Positions 10,844 to 22,553 of a stretch of 64,000 bases of DNA are shown here, piece after piece; the first letter of the stretch is position 1, and the number at the start of each line of letters is the position of its first letter. The stretch is taken from NCBI GenBank assembly GCA_028554645.1, contig JAQOOI010000022.1, forward strand, positions 1,798,001 through 1,862,000, written 5' to 3'. The position numbers and the translations under genes were made by a program. The stretch is from Omphalotus guepiniiformis. Its lineage: Eukaryota; Basidiomycota; Agaricomycetes; Agaricales; Omphalotaceae. The notes under the pieces are model-generated. The model was not told the DNA's origin and did not search any database. It saw only the letters and a list, made by a program, of their open reading frames with translations.

Positions 10844-12297
10844 GTATTGATTTTGGCAGTCACTAAGCTACTCAGTCGTGTATACCTACCGTACCGTTTG
10901 TAAGACGCTTCTGTATATCACTATGTTCTATGTTCATCTCGCAGTCTATCAGGACTATACCCCCGAACATTCATTTTTATTGTTCTGACACGGGAATTGC
11001 CATGGTAGTAGCTCCAGAAGATGACGCGAGGTACGTGAGGTACGCGAGGTCAAAGCTGCACCGCTGACGCTGATGATTGCAAGTGTGTGGAGCTGTATAC
11101 CGTAACAAATATTCTTCCTCAGTTGACCACGCGCTCTCTGTCTTAGTACTAAGAAATCTAGTCAGAAAGCAGAGTATTAAGTGCCTGTACATACATGGTT
11201 AAAAAAACGCTTTTCCTGAGCCTTACTTAAAACGCGGTCACTTGACTTCAAGTACTCTTTCAAGCGCCTCATTTGGGCATATACTGAGAATCAGCGCAGC
11301 ATCAGCGCTACCGCATCTGCTGATAAGTAGTGTTTTCATAAAAGATTCAGGGTCCTTTTGTTGACGATTGGTGCACCCTAGATCGTCCTGATTGGTCGAC
11401 GTGTTACGGGCGCAAGGTGCTTTCCAGTGCAATTTGGTGAAAGGGAAGTACGAGCTTAGGTACCTTTATCGTATGTGCGTTCGTTTCTTCAAAGGACAAG
11501 GGAATTGGATCCAAATATATAAGATGAACCCCCACACAGACAACAGTGTTTTCAATGGACGTTTTTCCTGCTCGCATGGCTCTTGCGGCAAATGGCCGTT
11601 AGAGATCTTGGATAAATACGTGGCTCAGAAGGACCACGGAGCAGACACGGACAACGTTGAAGATGAAGCAATGTCAGTTGACTCTGAGTGAGGCTTTGGT
11701 GAAGAGTCTAGTCTGTCATCGATCTGGATCTCGTCCTACCGACATCGAGTCCGACGACTCTGCCTTCAGCAGCGAGGAACAGTTTTCGGAGAGCAGTATA
11801 GCTGAGGATCAAAAAGATGCGACGCGACTTGGGAGACATGTCGAGGGGTCTGCTGAGGGAGATCACAGATGCACTAAGCATACATGAAGCAGCTCGATGA
11901 TGCTGATGAAGAGTTGGCTGATATCACAGGGATACCGCCACAGGCGATTATTCGCCGCCAAAGGGGGTGGAAGGATATCAGCTACCGGAGAGGACCAGGT
12001 CGAAGCAGAATTTCGGGACCTCTACGGCAATCTCTTTACTTCACCTATGCTACCTCGCACAGGCTTTGTCTCGCTAAAAACGCGACATTAAATATCTTCA
12101 AGGATGGCAGTTAGCAATAAGGGTGTAAAATCTTTGCGTCAGAAGGACAGTCTGGACTAAGCCTCATGAATCGTATGACCAGTCCTTAAGAAATTCAAGC
12201 AGATACTCATTACACGAAATCATGTAAGCAAGCGCATTAGGCAGATAGCTTTCATTGTTTGATGGCAGAGCGACATCTAGATTAAAACAGAATAAAT
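10844..12297. other. 1.45 kb with no convincing gene; possible gene relic
   Basis: Open frames exist on the plus strand at 11392-11691 (99 codons, no ATG start, contains FSCSHGSCGKWP and an acidic tail), 11657-11887 (76 codons, acidic and Ser-rich) and 11884-12114, in shifting frames. I could not join them with GT-AG introns into one plausible protein, and I recognise no family. A short imperfect repeat (tacgtgaggtacgcgagg) sits near 11031-11050. A degraded gene, a lineage-specific gene with introns I misplace, or noncoding sequence all remain possible. The right end includes the 3' UTR of the COX VIa gene. Confidence 0.3.
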
Positions 12298-12885
12298 CTA
12301 GGCATCGGTCAAATCTTTCTGACCCTGTGAAAGAAGTGTTTAGCACTTATTCGACCTCAAATGAGCGGATCAATACCTCAGCGTTGAAGAACAAGCTGTT
12401 AGGACCCCAAGGGAAGGGCTTGTGCCTCAAGTTCAAATATTCATAATCAGGCGGGAGGGGAAGCTTGCCACCGTTCTCCTCCTTGAGGTGCTCCAAATGA
12501 TGATTGTGCTCCGACTCAACGTTGTAGACCCAGGCAGAGCAAACGGCAACTGAGGACGATTGTTCATTGGGAGAGAAAGTGAATAGAGGAGAATGAATAC
12601 TTACTAGCAGGTATGCAAACAAAGTAGCTGCAACACGTTAGTAACCGAGACGAGTTGAAAGTAGGCCTAGCATATACCTGATTTTGCGCCAGAGCTCGGT
12701 GGTCTCTGGAGTGAAAAGGTTGATCAGAACGAGCTGTAATCCAGAGGTATAGTTGACATACCTGCAGCATGATGCTCAACAGCCTCAAGCTGAGCAAGGT
12801 AGGCGTTCTTGGCCGGAGTAGGGGCCTCAGTAGAGAAACGCCTGAGGACGGGGGCAGAGCGACGTGCAAGAATACGGAAAGACAT
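12298..12885 (-). CDS. Cytochrome c oxidase subunit VIa (Cox13/COX6A)
   Basis: Nuclear-encoded, single-span inner-membrane subunit of respiratory complex IV. Five minus-strand exons: 12885-12762, 12705-12678, 12627-12605, 12549-12377, 12324-12298 (124 aa, normal). The N-terminus MSFRILARRSAPVLRRFS is a typical mitochondrial presequence. The core reads TTELWRKISYFVCIPAIAVCSAWVYNVE, covering the transmembrane span, followed by the family motifs EHLKEENGGKLP, YLNLRHKPFPWG and NSLFF. The membrane span is split across exons of 28 and 23 nt. The last exon is 27 nt and replaces the usual short C-terminus with GQKDLTDA. It is head-to-head with RPN2. Confidence 0.93.
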
Positions 12886-13035
12886 GATGGTAGTAGTTGA
12901 GGAAGGCCTCGATTGTCACTGAGGGTCGTTCCGGAAATGCTTGTTTGTGCATGTTTGAAACGGAAGGCTAGCTTCACGCCTGACAAGGTACGCGTCACTT
13001 ACTGCAAGTCTAAAACGCTCTTCCTCCTCACTCCC
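12886..13035. promoter_or_regulatory. Divergent promoter: COX VIa / RPN2
   Basis: 150 bp between the two start codons with no coding potential. It must contain both core promoters. No TATA box is evident. Confidence 0.4.
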
Positions 13036-16000
13036 ATGGTTGTCCGCTCTCAATCTTCAGCTGCTGGCGTCTTGGCTCTTTTATCTGAACCAGATCCTGT
13101 ATTCAAGCATCATGCCCTCAAATCTCTCAATTCTCTAGTGCCCCGCTTCTGGGCTGAAATTTCTGAGCATATTGCTTTGATGTTCGTTCTTAACCTTTTC
13201 TCGTTTGAAATGTTTCTTACTTTTAGACTTCTTCTAGAGAGTCTTTATACGATAGCGATGAATTACCCAAAGAGGCTCGAGGCTCAGCAGCACTCCTAGC
13301 TAGCAAAGTCTACTATTATCTAGGGGAATATGACGAGTCGCTTTCATTTGCACTTGGTGCGGGAAGCGCGTTCGAGGCGGAATTTCGTGTCCCGGGCTCA
13401 GAAGAATATGTGGAAACTGTCATGTGTGAGTAGAACGTTTGTACTTACCAGCCCAACCGCGGTTAATGATCCATCTCAGCCAAGGCTATTGATCGATACA
13501 TTGAGGGTTGTTCTGAAGAGCAAGCGAGTGGCAAGCAAGCCAAGAGTGACACTCGACTCAAATTGATTATCGAGAACATTTTTTCACGGTGTATAGCGGA
13601 GGGGGAGTACAAGCAGGTGGGTCTTGAAACGTTTTTCATTGTCAATCTTATACTTATTACTGTTATATTCCAGGCAATTGGCATTGCTCTAGAGTCGCAC
13701 AGACTGGACATTATCACCCAGATATACAATCACACCCGTGATATCTCCATACTATCTTACGCCATGGAAGCCGTGATAGATACTGGGTTTTCTCTTTCTT
13801 ACCGTGACTCTGTCCTTCGCTTCCTCTATGCATTATTTCCTCGGCCGTCTGCGGGAGACGGCTCACCTCATGTCCATGCTCTTACCCGCCTGCTTGTAAC
13901 TCTAAGTGACCCTCAGCTTACTGTCCCGCTGCTTGTGTCGCTAGTACCGAAGGAGAAACTTCTCGCATATCAATTTGCCTTCGACCTCGTTGAAGGTGGT
14001 GCTCGAGACTACCTTGACCTTGTTCGTGCTGAGCTTCCTAAAGGCGAAGGGGTGAGTTTCATCAATGCCAGATGTCTCTAGCCTTACTAACTCTATGAAA
14101 GGAAACTCAAGAAATATTCGACAAGATACGAGCTATTCTGACTGGACAGGAGTCCGTCAAATTATATCTCGAATTCTTGAAACGGAATAATCATGTCGAC
14201 ACACTAATTCTTAAGCATACAAAGGAATGCTTAGAACCGCGTTCTCACCTTTCATTTTCCCTCATTTCTGACTAAAAATACTTATAGGAATGCTTAGAAC
14301 CGCGTTCTTCCATATATCATACGGCTCTGACATTGCAGAATGCGTTTATGCATTCTGGAACGACTTCAGACCTTTTCTTGCGCGAGAATTTGGAATGGCT
14401 TGGCCTGGCGTCCAACTGGTCCAAGTTCTCTGCTACAGCTGGCTTAGGTGTCATTCACAAAGGTTACTTTGAACAAGGAATGACAATTCTAGGTCCTTAC
14501 CTGCCCCAAAGTACTGGCGAGAGTAGCGTCACTGGGGCTGCGTATTCCGAAGGTGGCGCTCTGTACGCACTCGGTCTCATCAATGCTGGATGCGGGACTG
14601 ATGTGTCTGCCTATCTGCGGGATACCCTGCGCTCTGCTCAAGGAGAAGTTGTCCAACATGGTGCAGCACTTGGATTAGGAATAGCTGCGATGGGTTCCAA
14701 GAGCATGGAGACATTCGAGGACCTCAAAAACGTTCTGTTCATGGACTCTGCTATCGCTGGTGAGGCTTCTGGTTATGCAATGGGTTTGATCATGCTTGGC
14801 ACGGCAGCGGAGGAGCCTGTTCGTGAAATGTTGTCATATGCTCGCGAAACTCAGCATGAGAAGATCATACGAGGACTTGCAATCGGTATTGCTTTCGTCT
14901 ACTATGGTCGTCAGGAGGAAGCAGCTCAGACTGTGAAGGAGCTTTTGGCTGAAGCGGTTAGTTTTAAATTTATGATCTCGACAACCATGCTCACCTATTT
15001 GAAACAAGGACCCGATTTTGCGTTATGGAGGAGTTTATACACTCGCTCTTGCCTATGCGGGAACATCCAACAACGATGCTGTCCGACAATTGCTGCACAT
15101 CGCTGTCTCCGATGTTTCTGATGACGTCCGTCGTGCTGCAGTCACCTCTCTTGCATTCTTGCTTTTCAAGAACCCAGGACAAGTACCACGTATTGTACAA
15201 CTCCTAAGCGAGAGCTATAACCCTCATGTTCGCTGCGGTGCTACTTTGGCCCTTGGAATTGCTTGCGCAGGGACAGGACTTCAGGTAAGCCGGGTTCGAT
15301 TTTCGCTGACTCATTTCAAGTTTGACATCGCATTTCAGGATGCCGTCGAAATTCTTGAACCAATGACGAAAGATAGCGTGGACTTCGTGCGCCAAGGTGC
15401 ATTCATCGCATTGGGTATGATTCTTCTTGAGCAGTCGGAGGCATCCTCGTCGTCACTAGCATCCACTCGGGCTCGGTATAGCAAGATCATATCCGACAAA
15501 CATGAAGACCCCATGGCTAAGTTTGGAGCAGCGCTGGGTCAAGGCCTTATCGATGCTGGTGGAAGGAATGTGACCATCAACCTCCAGAGCCGAGCCGGCA
15601 GCCGCAATACAAACGCAATTGTGGGCATGGTCATGTTCTGCCAATTCTGGTATTGGTATCCGTTAGCGCACTGCGCTTGTCTTGCCTTCGAACCTACTGG
15701 CATCATTGGATTGAATGGGGACTTGAAGGTCTGTTCTGTTAATCTTAAAGTCAAGGTTATATCACTCACATATCTCTCCAGGTCCCGAAATTCGAGTTGA
15801 CTTCCAACGCCAGACCCAGTTTGTTCGCCTATCCCAGTTCAACAACACCTCCAAAGAAGGAAGCTGCCGTCAAAGTTGCTACTGCGGTGCTCTCTACGAC
15901 GGCTAAAGTCAAGGCCAGAGAAAAGAGGAAAGCAGCAGCAGAGGACGCAATGGAGGTTAGTTCTGGCAAGGATTGTGTTGACTATAGAGGGCTCATAGAG

Positions 16001-16617
16001 ATTTCCAGGAAGACAAGTCTGAAGCGAAAGGAGAAGGCGACGGAGACGTTGAAATGAAAGGGGAAGACAGCTCATCCCCTGCCAAAGGTAGTCAATTTAT
16101 GGAACTTCCAAGATTTTTCACTTACTTCTACAAAGTTCCTGCAGCTCCCACAAAACCAAGTAGGAAGAGCGAGCCTTCATACGAAAATATTCCAAATTTA
16201 TCGCGAGTTACTGCCGCTCAACTGGCTTATATCAGCTTCCCGAGTGATGGTAGATATCAGCCCGTACGCGGAGTGACTGCTAAGCCAGTCTCTACACGGA
16301 CAGAAAAGACTTCTCTGAAGCAAACGGAGGAGAAGTACGCTGGTGGAGGAGGCATCTTGATTCTAACCGATAGTCGCCCTGAGGAAGAGGCCGAGTTCAT
16401 TGAATTCGAGACGACAGTACAACCTGAGCCTGCAACAGCTCCAGTACCAAACGGGAATGCCGTCGGAGCGTCCACTTCTGGCCCACATATCGCGCTCGAT
16501 GAGAGCGCTCCAGACGCCGACCCGCCACAAGCCTTCGAGGTGAGCTTTATCGTTGAAGGTCTGTTATCGATCTCTGACGACTATTTTCTGCAGTATCCGT
16601 TCGAGAATGACAGTTAG
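13036..16617 (+). CDS. 26S proteasome regulatory subunit Rpn2 (PSMD1)
   Basis: Large scaffold subunit of the 19S base, nuclear and cytosolic. Twelve exons: 13036-13181, 13238-13425, 13480-13616, 13674-14051, 14102-14240, 14298-14956, 15009-15284, 15339-15728, 15782-15955, 16009-16087, 16136-16539, 16594-16617 (997 aa). Motifs: LASKVYYYLGEYDESLSFALGAG, LRENLEWLGLASNWSKF, the PC repeats with GAALGLGIAAMGS, LRYGGVYTLALAYAGT and VRCGATLALGIACAGTG, then the C-terminal SRVTAAQLAYISFPSDGRY and the short tail FEYPFENDS. An acidic/basic linker (about residues 810-860) is encoded by exons 9-10. The donor after exon 1 (GTTCGT) with the acceptor at 13237 restores IALIESLYD. Introns 16088-16135 and 16540-16593 are multiples of three without stops. 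The intron at 14241-14297 lies in a tandem duplication and adds Gln-Pro; see the repeat entry. Confidence 0.95.
14223..14308 (+). repeat. 23-bp direct duplication bounding an RPN2 intron
   Basis: Bases 14223-14245 are repeated exactly at 14286-14308, 63 bp (21 codons) apart. The repeat encodes part of E-C-L-E-P-R-S. Between the copies lie 40 bp holding a branch-like CTGACTAA at 14268-14275. Splicing GT at 14241 to AG at 14296-14297 removes 57 nt and leaves two extra codons (Gln-Pro). Removing the whole 63-bp unit would restore the expected protein. The second copy supplies the acceptor. Confidence 0.85.
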
Positions 16618-16750
16618 ACTAATACCGATCATAATGTATTCCCGTGCACTAGTATTTTTAAAATTCGTTGCCTTCGCACAGTCTTGTTATGTAATTCTGG
16701 TGAAAGCCTTTTATTATCGAATGTGCTGATTAATTGCTTGCGAAGTATTC

Positions 16751-17870
16751 ATGGCTTCACTCATTCAAGTTGCAATTCTCGACGATTATCAGCAGGTTGC
16801 CTTGCAGCTTACAGACTGGTCTGCGATAGCCGATCGTCTGAAAATTGATGTTTTCACAGACACGTTGGACGACGAAGAGAGCCTAAAGAAACGTCTTGAG
16901 CCCTATGAGGTCATTTGCGCTATGCGTGAACGGACCAAATTCCCCAAGTCTTTACTGGACAAATTGCCTAACTTGCGGTATGTGAACCATGAATGTAACA
17001 GAACAAACTCTAAGGTATACTATGTAGACTCATTGCGACCACGGGCATGAAGAACGCAGGAATTGATGTGGAATACGCAAGGCAGAAGGGCATCTACGTT
17101 TCCGGTACTGGATCGGGTGGAAACTCGACTCTGGAACACATTTGGGCCCTAATTCTCGCCGTTGTTCGCTACATCGCCTTGGAGCACACCAATATGAGCA
17201 AAGGTAGTCCCCAGTGGCAAACCGTTGTACCTGCCGGCCTGGCAGGTAAAACTTTGGGTTTGATTGGAGTAGGAAGACTAGGCTCACAGACAGGAGAGGT
17301 ACGTACATCAAGCTTCCAGGCATTTCAGAACCTCATACAAGGCGGCGCAAGATCGCAAAAGCATTCAACATGAGGGTGATCGGCTGGTCACCAAACCTTA
17401 CACCTGAACGTGCTACAGAGGCAGGAGTTGAGTATGTTGGAACAAAGAAAGAGCTAATGGAGCAGAGTGATATCGTATCTCTTCATATGGTGCTATCGGA
17501 AAAGACCAGACACTTGATCAATGCTGAAGATTTGCTGATGATGAAGCCGTCAGCATTCTTCATTAACACTTCTCGTGGGCCACTTGTTGACGAGATAGCA
17601 TTGATCGAGGTGTTGAGAAACAAGAAGATTGCTGGTGCCGGGTTGGATGTTTTCGACCAAGAGCCTCTCCCATTGGATCACCCATTACGATCTGTAGAGA
17701 ATGTTACTCTCAGTCCCCACAATGGATATGTAAACGACTCGAACTATAAGGTGAGTTAGCCTTAGCTTCGTGAGATGAATTATGTGCTTGATAACTCGCA
17801 GGTGTTCTGGAATCAGACGGTTGAAAACATCAAAGGATATTTGGAAGGAAAGCCGCAGAGATTAATGTAG
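16751..17870 (+). CDS. D-isomer-specific 2-hydroxyacid dehydrogenase family protein
   Basis: NAD(P)-dependent cytosolic dehydrogenase or reductase of the D-2-hydroxyacid family; substrate not predictable. Four exons: 16751-16977, 17028-17298, 17352-17750, 17802-17870 (321 aa). Visible: the N-terminal catalytic fragment starting IQVAILDDYQQVAL, the Rossmann glycine motif GLIGVGRLGSQTG, VIGWSPNLTPERA, the catalytic Arg in NTSRGPLVDE, the Glu region GAGLDVFDQEPLPLDHPL and the catalytic His in LSPHNGYV. The acceptor before exon 3 is CAAG at 17351, which is the one that gives GEIAKAFNMRVIGW; nearer AGs break the frame. The last exon is a short C-terminal helix (VENIKGYLEG). It resembles the phosphoglycerate dehydrogenase-like proteins common in fungi. 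Confidence 0.9.
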
Positions 17871-18071
17871 GGAGTAGAACGTGTTCTAGTTAATTAAGTA
17901 TGTAGCTGTATGTAGTACCTTGTCCGTGGACCATAGTCCATGAAGTGCACGTGGCGATTGTCTGTCACGATGTCACGCGATTTCAACCCATTCACCGCAT
18001 TCGTTTTGAATCTCAATCAGATCCTTTTACTATCTCTCTAAAACCACTCTTTACATCTTAAAATTCAAACA

Positions 18072-19997
18072 ATGGACTCTGAGTCTCGTACAACCAAAGC
18101 TCGTAGAGAAGGTTGGTCTTGAAATATTGACTTTTTTCTTTCTAATCTCACTCGGGCGACGCGCCTGATTCCGTCAACAGCCTATAAGGCTAAAGGTGCA
18201 CTTAAACAAGATGACCTTAGACGTCGTCGTGAAGAACAGCAAGTTGAGATCAGGCGCCAGAAACGAGAGGAGAATATTTCAAAGAGGAGGAATTTCCTTC
18301 CTTCCACGGGGGCCGAGTCTGATGAAGAGGTGATAAGTGGCAATTGGGAGGAACCGGTATGTTTCTTTCATGGCTTATTTTTTCTGGTCTTCGTTTTGTG
18401 TCGCTCTTTCTGAAAAGTGAGATCTGTAGTTGGCGGATGAGATGATCTCCGGAGTATTCTCTGATGATCCCGAACGTCAGCTGGACGCGACCACCAAGTT
18501 CCGCAAACTTCTCTCGAAGGAAAGGAACCCTCCGATTGACCGTGTCATTGAATGCGGTGTAGTCTCTCGTTTCGTCGAATTTTTAAAAACAGGGCATTCC
18601 ATGCTTCAGGTAAGTTTCTTGCCACTTTCCGTCTTTCAAGGATGTTTGTGCTGATACGTGTGCGGTAGTTTGAGGCGGCCTGGGCATTGACCAATATCGC
18701 ATCTGGCACCGCGGAACATACTCAAGTAGTAATCAATGCGCAGGCCGTTCCGGAATTCATTAATTTACTATCGTCCTCTGTGCTTGATGTCCGTGAACAA
18801 GCAGTCTGGGCACTAGGAAACATTGCTGGCGACAGTCCTCAATGTCGGGATTACGTTCTTCAGCAGGGTGCTTTACGACCTCTTCTCACTCTACTAAGTG
18901 AGAATCATAAACTGAGCATGCTGAGAAACGCCACTTGGACTTTGAGCAATTTTTGTCGTGGCAAGTCTCCCCAGCCTGATTGGGAATTGGTCAGTTGTTT
19001 ATCTCTCAAGTCGGTTCTTGTCCTCACAAATATCTGCTTTTGTCTTTCTCAGATTTCACCTGCCCTGACTGTGTTGACGAAATTAATCTATTCTCTTGAT
19101 GACGAGATTTTGATTGATGCTTGTTGGGCAATTTCATATCTTTCGGATGGATCCAACGACAAGATTCAGGCCGTCATCGAATCTGGTGTATGCAGGCGTC
19201 TTGTTGATCTTCTCATGCACAACTCCACCTCCGTTCAGACACCTGCTCTCAGGTCTGTCGGAAACATCGTCACAGGTGACGACCTCCAAACCCAAGTTGT
19301 CATTGCCTCGGGTGCTCTTCCAGCATTGCTCGCCCTTCTTTCATCTCCAAAGGATGGTATTCGGAAAGAAGCCTGTTGGACGATTTCAAACATCACCGCA
19401 GGGTCTCCTCCACAGATTCAGAATGTTATCGACGCCAATATTATTCCTCCTCTCATCAACATTTTACAAAATGCGGATTTCAAGACAAGGAAGGAAGCAT
19501 GCTGGGCGATCTCGAATGCGACTTCAGGTGGTCTTCAGGAGCCTTCCCAGATCCGATATCTTGTCAACCAGGGCTGCATCAAGCCCTTGTGTGATCTTCT
19601 GACTATGATGGACAACAAAATCATTCAGGTCGCTCTTGATGGTCTTGACAATATTCTGAAGGTTGGAGAGATGGACAAGGTGGCCGCAGGACCAGGCGGT
19701 ATCAACCAGTATGCTGTGTTCGTCGAGGAAGCTGGTGGCATGATCACGATCCACAACCTCCAACAACACGACAACCTGGAGATTTACAAGAAGGCGTTCA
19801 ACATCATGGATAAGTATTTCCCCGACGAAGAGGACGTAGACACCGCCATTGCTGCTCCTCAAGTCGATGCATCAGGTGCTTTTGCTGTAAGGATATTTAT
19901 CTGCAAAAGTATCAAGGTCCTTGCTGATGTATCGTTTTCTTTTTAGTTCCATTCCGATGTTGCAGCTCCTCAGGGTGGATTCAGTTTCGGACAGTAG
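18072..19997 (+). CDS. Importin alpha (karyopherin alpha, Srp1 type)
   Basis: Adaptor that binds classical nuclear localisation signals and importin beta. Six exons: 18072-18111, 18181-18356, 18430-18609, 18669-18989, 19053-19886, 19947-19997 (533 aa). The N-terminal importin-beta-binding domain is visible as a basic helix ([21 protein letters not shown], residues about 22-45). About ten armadillo repeats follow with the conserved Trp-Asn signatures ([60 protein letters not shown]). The C-terminus ends in the Gly/Phe-rich GGFSFGQ. The intron 18990-19052 is 63 nt, a multiple of three and stop-free, so a naive frame reads through it. It is a housekeeping gene in tandem with LSM5. Confidence 0.96.
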
Positions 19998-20308
19998 CTT
20001 GGTTGTCAGAGATTCACATGGAGCTTTAACCTTAGGCCTGCTTTTTATTACTGCCTCCATCCACGTCCTTGACTACATTTACGTTCATGAATAGTTTTCT
20101 TTTGAAGCCATTTTGTATCTTTTCTCTCAAATTTTCATTTTCAATCGATAAGAGCGCGCTGTTCTTCATTTTCATCACATGCTATTGTCTTTTTTTAAAT
20201 TGGCCCAGTAATATACAGTGTGTATGTATTCAACATGAATGATTCTTGGATGAAGCTGAAGTCTGAAGGATGCAGAACGCGTGATCCAGCCGGCGCTAAA
20301 TCTTGATC
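19998..20308. other. Intergenic between importin alpha and LSM5
   Basis: 311 bp of AT-rich sequence with T runs (around 20091-20190), consistent with a 3' UTR and the LSM5 promoter. No gene is seen. Confidence 0.4.
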
Positions 20309-20795
20309 ATGGCCTCTCAAATACTACCACTAGGTTCAAATTATCCTTTTCTTTGTTTTAGCCTTTGTCTGATAAACCTATTAAACACTAGAGTTGATCG
20401 ACAAGTGTATTGGGTCGCGGATATGGGTTGTTATGAAGAGTGAGCGCGAATTCACTGGCACTCTATTGGGATTTGATGATTTCGTCAGTGAGTTGCTTTC
20501 TTGTTCAGTGCTGGTATAAGCTTACGATTGAGTGCACTGTAGACATGGTTTTAGAGGACGTCACCGAGTAGTGAGCTTCATAGTCGTTTCCCACCTATTC
20601 GTCGCCCTTCATTGTCTCTTTCTTCTCCTTAGCGAGACGACACCACAAGGGACCAAGAAAACCAAGCTTGCGCAGACACTTTTGAATGGCAACAACATCT
20701 GCATGGTCAGTTTGTGTGATACATTTGTACAATTGCTGATCAGTGATTTTTTCTTCTAGCTCGTTCCTGGAAGTAACGGGCCAGAGGATATATAA
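20309..20795 (+). CDS. U6 snRNA-associated Sm-like protein Lsm5
   Basis: Subunit of the Lsm1-7 (cytoplasmic mRNA decay) and Lsm2-8 (U6 snRNP) rings. Five short exons: 20309-20333, 20392-20487, 20543-20570, 20633-20705, 20760-20795 (85 aa, normal). The Sm1 motif reads [27 protein letters not shown] and the Sm2 motif [14 protein letters not shown]. The start [19 protein letters not shown] matches the family N-terminus. Exons of 25 and 28 nt split the N-terminal helix and the Sm1 loop. The gene is small enough to be missed by open-frame-based calling. Confidence 0.94.
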
Positions 20796-21157
20796 CATAA
20801 CACACACTTTGTGCCATGCCAAGAAAGCAGAGGACAAAAACTGAGTACTGAGGCCTGAGGATTACCGCTACCCTCAATGCATATGACTCTAGAGTGTAGA
20901 GGATTATTACTTGGAAATTTTTCCTTCGAGTCGCTCAATTGTTGTACGATACCTTGACTTTGATTCTGTACAGAAAATGCTGCCTGAAAGCAATACAGGT
21001 TCTTTCCAATATCGTATTCTATATTAGCGTGTATACTACACTCTATGTGTAGAGAATTGAAACTGAAGAAGGCTCGAGCGCGGCGCGTCTGAGCACGTGG
21101 CTCTGAAATCTTCACTTTCCAAGTTTCTCGGTACTTGACAAGTATCTTCGCTATACC
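20796..21157. other. Intergenic between LSM5 and MRPS16
   Basis: 362 bp; the minus-strand frame at 20756-21115 (119 codons) has no family features and overlaps the LSM5 end, so I treat it as chance. No regulatory site is assigned. Confidence 0.4.
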
Positions 21158-21537
21158 ATGGTTATGCGACTACGTTTGGCGGTCCATGGGCTGCGAAATG
21201 ACCGTATATTTCACCTAGTCGCTATAAACCAGCGTGCACGTCGCAATGCAAAACCAACAGAACTATTGGGTATCTATGATCCTCGTGTAAAGCCCGGAGG
21301 ACAGGACCATAAAACAATGGAATGGAGTGTTGGCAGAATACGGTACTGGCTGGATGTTGGCGCTATACCGAGTAAATCTGTTGTCAAGCTGCTGGAATTG
21401 GTGCGTTTTGTATCCCACTCGTTTTCTAATTTGTATATTAACCTAGTATATAGGGAAAAATTCTACAGCCTGGCTCTCCATATCATCCCAAAGCTGACAG
21501 CGTCAAAGCATCCCCGACCCGCACTGTAGAGGAGTAG
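21158..21537 (+). CDS. Mitochondrial small-subunit ribosomal protein bS16m (MRPS16)
   Basis: Component of the mitochondrial ribosome small subunit, homologous to bacterial S16. Two exons, 21158-21400 and 21454-21537 (108 aa). The bS16 signature is clear: MRLRLAVHGLRNDRIFHLVAIN at the start, then LGIYDPRV, DRIRYWLDVGA-like RIRYWLDVGAIPS and KLLELGKI. As usual for this protein there is no long presequence. The first two Met codons (21158 and 21164) are both possible starts. It is convergent with the ACBP-ankyrin gene, 169 bp apart. Confidence 0.93.
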
Positions 21538-21706
21538 TACGGTACTTGCAGGCAACCTCGACTTCACGAGGACTCTTCTGTACACGGGTACATACATACA
21601 TTGCAGATTACAACCAAAATCTCTGCCCGCTTTCGGCACTGGATCGCTTGGGGCGTTGGTAGTTATAGGGAGCATTGGTATGAGGTGGCGTGTACCGTGT
21701 TGCGTA

Positions 21707-22553
21707 TCAGTGGTTGAAAAGCATTTCAGCAATTTCATGATGTCCTGCAATCTGTGCGAGCTCTGCTGGTGTCATCTCATCTGGATCCTAAATGACAACG
21801 TCAAACCAAATTAACATTATTGACATGAAAGACAAAGTTTGACCTTGATAGTAACATCAGCACCCTTGTCTAGCAGCAGTCTTACGACGTCTGTATTGCC
21901 CCGGTCGCAAGCCAGATGAAGCGGCGTGTAGCCCTGCCAGAATTCACTCGTTGAGTTATACTTTAGTGTAAACATTGGGTAGCTCACATATTCATCTAGA
22001 GAATTTATATCAACGTCTGCTTTCTCGATGAAGAGAGCATCAAGTTTCCTTAGATCACCCGCAATAGCCAACCCGTGTATACTCTCATCTGCGTCTAGAG
22101 GTGGAGACATTACACTGACAGCAACTCCCATTCCGCTGCCATTATTACTCGAGGTAGTTGGCGCGTCGTCATCCCAAATACTTTCTTCATCTTCTTCAGA
22201 CTGTGCTGGATTTCCAGCGCCTGGCTGCCAACCCAAATCGTGTGCGATTTCCAGATATCTGCTTTCAGCATCCAAGCCAATGGTATACTTTTTTCCAGCA
22301 GCATCCCAGGCATCCCATTTTGCTCGCCCAGTCATATCAAATATCGAGGGACGAGACGTATTCGGACTTGGAGAGACAGTCACCCATTTGAAGAGGCCGT
22401 ACAGCTAGCAAAGAAATCGTCAGGAATTAACATTGCCTAGACAGATTCCGAGACCTCAAGTTTAATTGTATTCGATACTTTTGCGAGCGAAGATGACTTT
22501 GAAAGATACGTCGCAGCATCATGAAATGAAGTTGAAGGGGTGTACGCAGTCAT
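21707..22553 (-). CDS. Acyl-CoA-binding domain protein with ankyrin repeats (ACBD6-like)
   Basis: Binds long-chain acyl-CoA through an N-terminal ACB domain and carries ankyrin repeats, the layout of ACBD6-type proteins. Exons 22553-22455, 22404-21988, 21933-21844, 21787-21707 (228 aa). The ACB domain spans about residues 1-100: FHDAATYLSK, ELYGLFKW, then the acyl-CoA contact region RPSIFDMTGRAKWDAWDAA. An acidic linker (SEEDEESIWDDD) follows, then ankyrin repeats: DESIHGLAIAGDL, GYTPLHLACDRGNTDVVRLLL and DEMTPAELAQIAGH. The intron 21987-21934 is 54 nt, stop-free and in frame; reading through it would interrupt the second repeat. Its start codon lies only 49 bp downstream of the LSC1 stop on the same strand. 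Confidence 0.92.

Noticed and set aside
20756..21115. 119-codon minus-strand frame
   Set aside because: Overlaps the last LSM5 exon on the other strand and has no conserved block.
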